The notes under the pieces were generated by a model. It was not told the origin of the DNA, did not search any database, and was given only the letters and a program-made list of their open reading frames with translations. This document shows, in pieces, positions 42,502 to 46,966 of a DNA stretch of 46,966 nt (positions are counted from its first letter, which is position 1; every line of letters begins with the position of its first letter). The DNA is from Bacteroidota bacterium (GTDB lineage Bacteria > Bacteroidota > Bacteroidia > AKYH767-A > JAHEYN01). The stretch is taken from positions 1-46,966 of the forward strand of contig CANFOZ010000014.1 in NCBI GenBank assembly GCA_947448795.1, read 5' to 3'. The position numbers were made by a program, and so were the translations under genes.

Positions 42502-43386
42502 ATGGCAAGTTTAAAGGAAGTACGCTTAAGGATCGTTTCTGTTGGTTCAACCCAACAAATCACCAAAGCCATGAAGATGGTATCGGCTGCTAAGTTGCGC
42601 CGTGCCCAAGACGCTATCCTCGCGTTGAGGCCGTATGCTCAAAAACTGCAGGAGATTCTAGAGAATCTATCGCAGAGCATGGGCGATGCAGGAGGCAAGT
42701 ATGCGCGTGTGCGTCCAGCGGAGAAGGTGTTGCTGATCGCAATCACCAGCAACCGTGGATTGTGCGGGGCGTTTAACTCGAATGTTATCCGCACCGTTAA
42801 CCGCCTGCTCGCCGACAAATACGCTACTCAAAACAAGGCCGGCAATGTGAAAATCCTTTGTATTGGTAAAAAAGCATCCGACTTTTACGGTAAAAATGCA
42901 GCGGTGTATGCGGGCAACCACAACACGCTTTTCGCAGGTATTACCTTCGATGCTGTAGCCAAGATCGCCGAATCGGTAATGGCTGATTTCGCCAACGAGC
43001 AGTACGACCGCGTCGAGATTATCTACAACCAGTTTAAAAATGCGGCTACACAGCTCATCACCATCGAACAGATGTTGCCTATCCAACCGGCAGCAAAAGC
43101 GGCGGATAAAGCAAAGAAAATGGTGTCTGATTACATTTTTGAGCCTGGGCAGACAGAGATTGTATTGGAGTTGATTCCAAAATCACTGAAAACGCAGCTT
43201 TTTAAAGCGGTGCTCGATTCGCATGCTTCCGAACATGGTGCGCGTATGACCTCGATGAATAAAGCGACAGATAACGCAGAGGAACTTATTAAACAGCTTA
43301 AGCTTTCTTACAACAAAGCCCGTCAGGCAGCGATTACCAACGAAATCCTTGAGATCGTTGGCGGTGCAGAAGCGCTTAACGGTTAA
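42502..43386 (+). CDS. atpG: F0F1 ATP synthase subunit gamma
   Basis: This 294-aa rotor shaft has the classical start ASLKEVRLRIVSVGSTQQITKAMKMVSAAKLRRAQ and the end MTSMNKATDNAEELIKQLKLSYNKARQAAITNEILEIVGGAEAL. It couples c-ring rotation to the alpha3beta3 head. It is the last gene of this operon and is followed by a terminator. atpD and atpC (beta and epsilon) are absent. I recall split ATP synthase loci of this type in Bacteroidota. Confidence 0.97.
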   Translation: MASLKEVRLRIVSVGSTQQITKAMKMVSAAKLRRAQDAILALRPYAQKLQEILENLSQSMGDAGGKYARVRPAEKVLLIAITSNRGLCGAFNSNVIRTVNRLLADKYATQNKAGNVKILCIGKKASDFYGKNAAVYAGNHNTLFAGITFDAVAKIAESVMADFANEQYDRVEIIYNQFKNAATQLITIEQMLPIQPAAKAADKAKKMVSDYIFEPGQTEIVLELIPKSLKTQLFKAVLDSHASEHGARMTSMNKATDNAEELIKQLKLSYNKARQAAITNEILEIVGGAEALNG

Positions 43387-43408
43387 GTCAAAGTATATTC
43401 TTTGTTAG

Positions 43409-43438
43409 AAAAACCCGCTCCAACGAGTGGGTTTTTTT
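43409..43438 (+). terminator. Rho-independent terminator after atpG
   Basis: AAAAACCCGCTC CAAC GAGTGGGTTTTTTT forms a stem with one G-T wobble and a T-run. It ends the ATP synthase operon about 25 bp after the atpG stop. Confidence 0.85.
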
Positions 43439-43536
43439 ATGCGTCCTGCCCTGATTAGATTTGTATTGGTAATCACCGAAATTTTTTTTGTTCAATAAAT
43501 TTGAGTTAACTTCGGAGGAGTCATTAACCGCTTGAA

Positions 43537-45264
43537 GTGCAAAAAAGTATTAAATCGATAGCCGCATCAACTAGTAAGCAAAGCCATTATAGCTTTTGCC
43601 TCGGCCTTTTTTTGCTTTCTGCCATGGCGCTCTTTGCGCCCTCTAAGTCGCTAGCCCAGCTCTTTACCGACGCGGGCAGCATGGTCCATCTTAATACAGG
43701 AGCCTTGCTTCATGTGAACGGCGATGTCGAAGTGAATGGTGGTGGTTTTTTTGAAAACAACGGAACCATACAGCTTACTGGAAACTGGACCAATAACTCC
43801 GGCAATACGGGCTTTGTGCCAGGACTTCCAGGCATTGTTCGACTCCTTGGTGGTCCACAACAAATTGGTGGAACATCAAGTACCTTGTTCTATGATCTAG
43901 ACTTGGCTGGAACCGGCATTAAATCTACGGTTGTGAATACGCGCAACGAAGGGGTCTTGTCGTTAAACAATCACGAGTTAGCCCTAAATACATTTCGATT
44001 CACCGTCCAAAATACAGCACTTACGGCAATCACGCGTACCACCGGCTTCGTGAGTTGTGTTCCGGGAAGCACCGCTGCACTTACAAGGGCTACCGACCAA
44101 ACTGCGGCCTATCTTTTTCCGATCGGCTCTTCCATTGGTACTTCGCGCTATAGGCCTGTTGAAATAAAACCAACATCCACCAGTGCAAATCAATTCGATG
44201 CGGGTCTGATGAATGTTTCTCCAACAGGTGCAGGATACTCAGAAAATGCCATAGACACCTCCGTGTGTATGGTTAACAATGCATTTTATTACATCCTTGG
44301 TCATGGATTAGGCAGCGATGTGCCCACGATAACATTCTATTACGATACCCTTGTTGATGGTGCATACAATGCCGCAGCGCATTGGAGTGGGTTGAATAAC
44401 CTATGGACAGGCACGGGAAACAACGTTTCGATTATCAATCCTGCGCCTGCTTTTTGCAGTGTGGCTATGTCGGGTTGGAGCGATTTTAATCCGAAGCCAT
44501 TTACCTTAGCGCACCGACGCCCTCTGGTGGAGCTGGTTTCTTTGCCTGGCTATTGTAAAAACGATACGGCAATTATTCATGCAACACCTGGCTTCAATAG
44601 CTACGATTGGTATCTCAATGGCACCTTGGTGCACAGCGGTCCTGATAGTTTGTATGCAGTAAATGGCCTTGCAGCTAACTCCAGCATGCAAGTCGTTGGT
44701 CATAAAATAGTAGCTTGTGACGGATACAGCAGCACAATTCCATTGCTCGTGTATCCTGGAGGTGGTGTTAGTGCCGGGCCGGACGTGAGCATGCTATTTG
44801 GCGATGGCGTTGAACTTATTGCTTCGGGCGGAACAAACTACCAGTGGTATCCGCCGCTCGGCTTATCCTGCGATACCTGTTCTTCCACCATGGCAAACCC
44901 TACGGCATCACAAGGATATACAGTGACTACCTACGATAGCCACAATTGCCGCCTGATTGACTCGGTGCTTGTAACTGTTAATTTCAATAGCTCGGTGTAT
45001 ATCCCGAATATATTTTCTCCCAATGGCGATGGCGTGAATGATGTGCTTTTTGTGATGGGACACGGCATCCGTACGATGGAGCTCGTGGTCTTCGACCGCT
45101 GGGGCGAAAAGGTGTTTGAAACAACCGATCAAAGTCAAGGGTGGGATGGAACTTTCCGCGGGCAACTGCTTAATCCGGCCGTTTTTGTGTATCAATTCAC
45201 GGCAGAGCTCGACGATGTTGTTCAGCCAGTAGTAAGCAAGGGGAATATTACAATAGTGCGTTAA
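43537..45264 (+). CDS. T9SS type B (gliding-motility C-terminal) secreted protein
   Basis: This 575-aa protein starts at GTG 43537. An in-frame TAA lies 4 codons upstream, and a GGAGGAG sequence lies rather far (16 nt) before the start. The signal region is FCLGLFLLSAMALFAPSKSLAQ. Beta-helix-like text follows (GSMVHLNTGALLHVNGDVEVNGGGFFENNGTI), then a large beta region. One Ig-like repeat (AGPDVSMLFGDGVELIASGGTNYQWYPPLGLS) resembles those in the 2011-aa protein. The type B sorting domain closes it (YIPNIFSPNGDGVNDVLFV, VFDRWGEKVFE). The next gene is a PorP/SprF protein 15 bp later, a pairing often seen for type B substrates. Confidence 0.88.
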   Translation: MQKSIKSIAASTSKQSHYSFCLGLFLLSAMALFAPSKSLAQLFTDAGSMVHLNTGALLHVNGDVEVNGGGFFENNGTIQLTGNWTNNSGNTGFVPGLPGIVRLLGGPQQIGGTSSTLFYDLDLAGTGIKSTVVNTRNEGVLSLNNHELALNTFRFTVQNTALTAITRTTGFVSCVPGSTAALTRATDQTAAYLFPIGSSIGTSRYRPVEIKPTSTSANQFDAGLMNVSPTGAGYSENAIDTSVCMVNNAFYYILGHGLGSDVPTITFYYDTLVDGAYNAAAHWSGLNNLWTGTGNNVSIINPAPAFCSVAMSGWSDFNPKPFTLAHRRPLVELVSLPGYCKNDTAIIHATPGFNSYDWYLNGTLVHSGPDSLYAVNGLAANSSMQVVGHKIVACDGYSSTIPLLVYPGGGVSAGPDVSMLFGDGVELIASGGTNYQWYPPLGLSCDTCSSTMANPTASQGYTVTTYDSHNCRLIDSVLVTVNFNSSVYIPNIFSPNGDGVNDVLFVMGHGIRTMELVVFDRWGEKVFETTDQSQGWDGTFRGQLLNPAVFVYQFTAELDDVVQPVVSKGNITIVR

Positions 45265-45279
45265 ATCGAATAAAAAGCA

Positions 45280-46338
45280 GTGAAAAAGAGATTTTTTAAT
45301 TGGACAAGTAGCGCTCCCGGGATTTTACAATCCCGCTGCATGCTCTTGCTCACCCTCTTGCTCACCCTTTCTTCGCCTCTATTAGCCCAAGACATCCATT
45401 TTTCGCAACTCAACCGCATGCCCGTGCTGATTAATCCTGCTTTGGCCGGGCCGCTTGATGATCAGTTTCGACTGATGGTTTCAAACCGTCAGCAATGGGC
45501 GAGTGTTGCTAATCCATACAAAACAACAGCAGCATCCTTCGACTTTAAGCTGTCGAAGAAGAAGGCGCGTGGCGGATTTTTGGGTGTGGCTATGAGCTTT
45601 TTCAGTGATAAGGCGGGGGATGTGCAGATGGGGACTACGAAAGGCGATTTTTCCATAGCCTATCATTCCATCATTGATCGCAAAAACACCTTTAGCGGCG
45701 GACTTCAACTCGGCTTTCGCCAAAGCTCCATCAACTTGGCCAACATGAAATGGGGTACCCAATTCAATGGCGATCAATACGATGCCACGATGCCAACCGG
45801 TGAATATTTGCAGCAATCCTTTACAGCCTTTGATTTAGGAGAAGGTGTGTGTTGGCACAGCCGTCCATTGTCAAGTCTTCGTTTTAATGCAGGCATCGCG
45901 TTGTTGCACTCTTTTAAACCTAGCTACTCTTTTTACGATGCCGAATTTGTGCGTCAATACCGCAAGGTGGTTATCCATGCGGATGCGTTGATAAAAGTGC
46001 AAGGAACCAATTTTGCGATCTTGCCAGAGTTGATGTATGTGAACCAAGGACCGAATCATGAGATCACTATAGGCGCCCTGCAGATGATCGGTGTTAAGCC
46101 AGCAGCTCAAATTACCGGTTTTATTAAAGGGACCAATTTTTTATACGGACTGCATTACAGAGTAGGGGATGCCGTTATCGCCTCTATAGGACTTGATCAC
46201 GCTAGCTATTCCCTTCGCTTTAGTTACGACTTAAACGCGTCAAAATTAAAGGCATCTAGCAATTACAAAGGAGGCTATGAACTCTCCTTGCGCTTCACTA
46301 ATTTCAAGAGTTTCTATTATTCCAAAGCCAAATTCTGA
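45280..46338 (+). CDS. PorP/SprF-family type IX secretion membrane protein
   Basis: This 352-aa protein starts at GTG 45280. A signal peptide ([20 protein letters not shown]) is followed by the family signature [39 protein letters not shown]. Barrel strands follow ([42 protein letters not shown]), ending [12 protein letters not shown]. PorP/SprF proteins are outer-membrane barrels that bind or anchor T9SS type B substrates. It lies between a type B substrate gene and a collagen-like gene, so a substrate-specific role for its neighbour is likely. Confidence 0.93.
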   Translation: MKKRFFNWTSSAPGILQSRCMLLLTLLLTLSSPLLAQDIHFSQLNRMPVLINPALAGPLDDQFRLMVSNRQQWASVANPYKTTAASFDFKLSKKKARGGFLGVAMSFFSDKAGDVQMGTTKGDFSIAYHSIIDRKNTFSGGLQLGFRQSSINLANMKWGTQFNGDQYDATMPTGEYLQQSFTAFDLGEGVCWHSRPLSSLRFNAGIALLHSFKPSYSFYDAEFVRQYRKVVIHADALIKVQGTNFAILPELMYVNQGPNHEITIGALQMIGVKPAAQITGFIKGTNFLYGLHYRVGDAVIASIGLDHASYSLRFSYDLNASKLKASSNYKGGYELSLRFTNFKSFYYSKAKF

Positions 46339-46340
46339 CC

Positions 46341-46966
46341 ATGAGAAAATCCATACTGCTGCTTTTGCTCCTTCTTGTTGCCCGATTCACGCCTTCTTTG
46401 GCGCAGAACAATGTGGGTATTGGAACACCAACACCCGATCCTTCGGCGGTGCTGGAGATAATGTCAAATACACAGGGCTTATTAATCCCTCGAATGACAA
46501 CGGCCGAGCGCCTTGCTATACCTGCGCCGGCAAATGGCTTGATGCTATTTGATGTTACGGTTAACTGTATTTTTTATTATGTGAATCCGACAGGCTGGGT
46601 TTCGCTTTGTTTGAATAGCGGCCCAACGGGACCGCAAGGCACAGCCGGTGTCGCTGGTCCACAAGGTCCATCGGGTGTTGCTGGACCACAAGGCCCATCG
46701 GGTGTTGCCGGAGCAGTTGGCGCAGTTGGACCACAAGGCGCAGCAGGTGTTGCCGGAGCAGCAGGCGCAGTTGGTCCACAAGGCCCATCGGGTGTTGCCG
46801 GAGCAGTTGGCGCAGTTGGACCGCAAGGCGCAGCAGGTGTTGCCGGAGCAGCAGGCGCTCCCGGTGTTACGGGTCCAACAGGCCCAGCCGGTTCTGGTGG
46901 AGGAGGTTCGGGTGTTACGGGCCCAACAGGTCCAACAGGCAGTGGCGGCGGTGGCAGCGGGGTTAC
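46341..46966 (+). CDS. Secreted collagen-like repeat protein (truncated by window edge)
   Basis: This gene is absent from the track because it runs off the end. ATG 46341 lies 2 bp after the PorP/SprF stop and gives 208 complete codons. The signal peptide is [19 protein letters not shown] followed by LAQ. A Bacteroidota-type N-terminal domain follows ([54 protein letters not shown]). From about residue 93 the protein is collagen-like G-X-Y repeats ([30 protein letters not shown]) mixed with glycine runs. It probably forms a surface stalk or fibre. The C-terminal domain is outside the window, so a sorting signal cannot be checked. Confidence 0.85.
   Translation, partial: MRKSILLLLLLLVARFTPSLAQNNVGIGTPTPDPSAVLEIMSNTQGLLIPRMTTAERLAIPAPANGLMLFDVTVNCIFYYVNPTGWVSLCLNSGPTGPQGTAGVAGPQGPSGVAGPQGPSGVAGAVGAVGPQGAAGVAGAAGAVGPQGPSGVAGAVGAVGPQGAAGVAGAAGAPGVTGPTGPAGSGGGGSGVTGPTGPTGSGGGGSGV
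46691..46858 (+). repeat. 90-bp tandem repeat in collagen-like gene
   Basis: The segment starting AGGCCCATCGGGTGTTGCCG at 46691 recurs at 46781, an offset of 90 bp (30 codons, ten G-X-Y triplets). Identity continues to about 46858 with one base change (CCA/CCG). Such repeats vary readily by slippage or recombination. Confidence 0.85.

Noticed and set aside
42477-45280. Search for atpD/atpC after atpG
   Set aside because: A terminator follows atpG and the next genes are T9SS-related. Beta and epsilon are not encoded in the window.
46545-46826. Cys/Asn-repeat minus-strand ORF
   Set aside because: It is a shadow of the G-X-Y repeats of the collagen-like gene.
46627-46966. CRISPR-like or satellite array
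   Set aside because: The repeats are in frame, of 9/90-bp period without unique spacers, and encode collagen-like triplets.
1-46966. tRNA, rRNA, transposase or phage genes
   Set aside because: No tRNA-like or rRNA sequence and no transposase, integrase or phage structural gene was recognised on either strand by reading. A covariance-model scan would be needed to exclude small RNAs.

Overview
The window comes from the chromosome of a member of the Bacteroidota. Evidence read directly from the sequence: repeated -7 promoter boxes of the form TAnnTTTG; five proteins with type IX secretion (T9SS) C-terminal signals (three type A, two gliding-motility/CHU_C type B); a PorP/SprF-family protein; and an ATP synthase operon atpB-E-F-H-A-G that ends after gamma, without atpD/atpC. 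The order or genus cannot be fixed from the sequence alone. No tRNA, rRNA, CRISPR array, transposase or integrase was seen.

Layout. 1-1.1 kb (minus): a truncated M28 peptidase read from rpiB. 1.1-1.6 kb: an AT-rich divergent intergenic region with four copies of TGTTGATA, a DnaA-box-like octamer. 1.6-10.5 kb (mostly plus): a YwqK/MORN-repeat protein, trpS (minus), then PlsC-like acyltransferase, gatC, TerB-DnaJ protein, M28-PDZ peptidase, PlsB-like acyltransferase and gpsA. The two acyltransferases and gpsA together point to phosphatidic acid synthesis. 10.6-16 kb (minus): an Ala-rich lipoprotein, three tandem secreted T9SS type A paralogues and an MsbA-type ABC exporter. 16.1-18.7 kb (plus): rbfA, a methyltransferase and a LolC/FtsX-type permease. 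18.7-21.3 kb: an MltD-like LysM transglycosylase (minus) and a predicted outer-membrane barrel (plus). 21.3-27.4 kb: a 2011-aa secreted repeat protein with IgGFc-binding-like, PKD and CHU_C domains.

27.35-28.16 kb is the most unusual stretch. It is an ~803-bp unit holding a DUF6934-like gene and an unlisted 55-aa gene, ended by an attC-like imperfect palindrome and bounded by an 8-bp direct repeat. It looks like a stray integron-type gene cassette carrying a two-gene, possibly toxin-antitoxin-like, module. 28.2-35 kb: an atypical response-regulator receiver (minus), then a two-gene operon encoding a GT2 synthase fused to a degenerate GH26-like module and an apparently active GH TIM barrel, plus a membrane sulfatase-fold transferase with an N-terminal glycan-binding-like domain. 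I read this operon as an undescribed glycan synthesis and decoration system. 35-37.9 kb: mnmG and a methyltransferase, with two parS-like 16-mers in inverted orientation. 38.2-43.4 kb: the ATP synthase genes, with a strong hairpin after atpE. 43.5 kb to the end: a T9SS type B protein, PorP/SprF and a truncated collagen-like protein in one apparent operon.

Several genes (trpS, the ABC exporter, rbfA and probably the cassette gene) have their -7 box only 4-7 nt from the start codon, which suggests leaderless transcripts.
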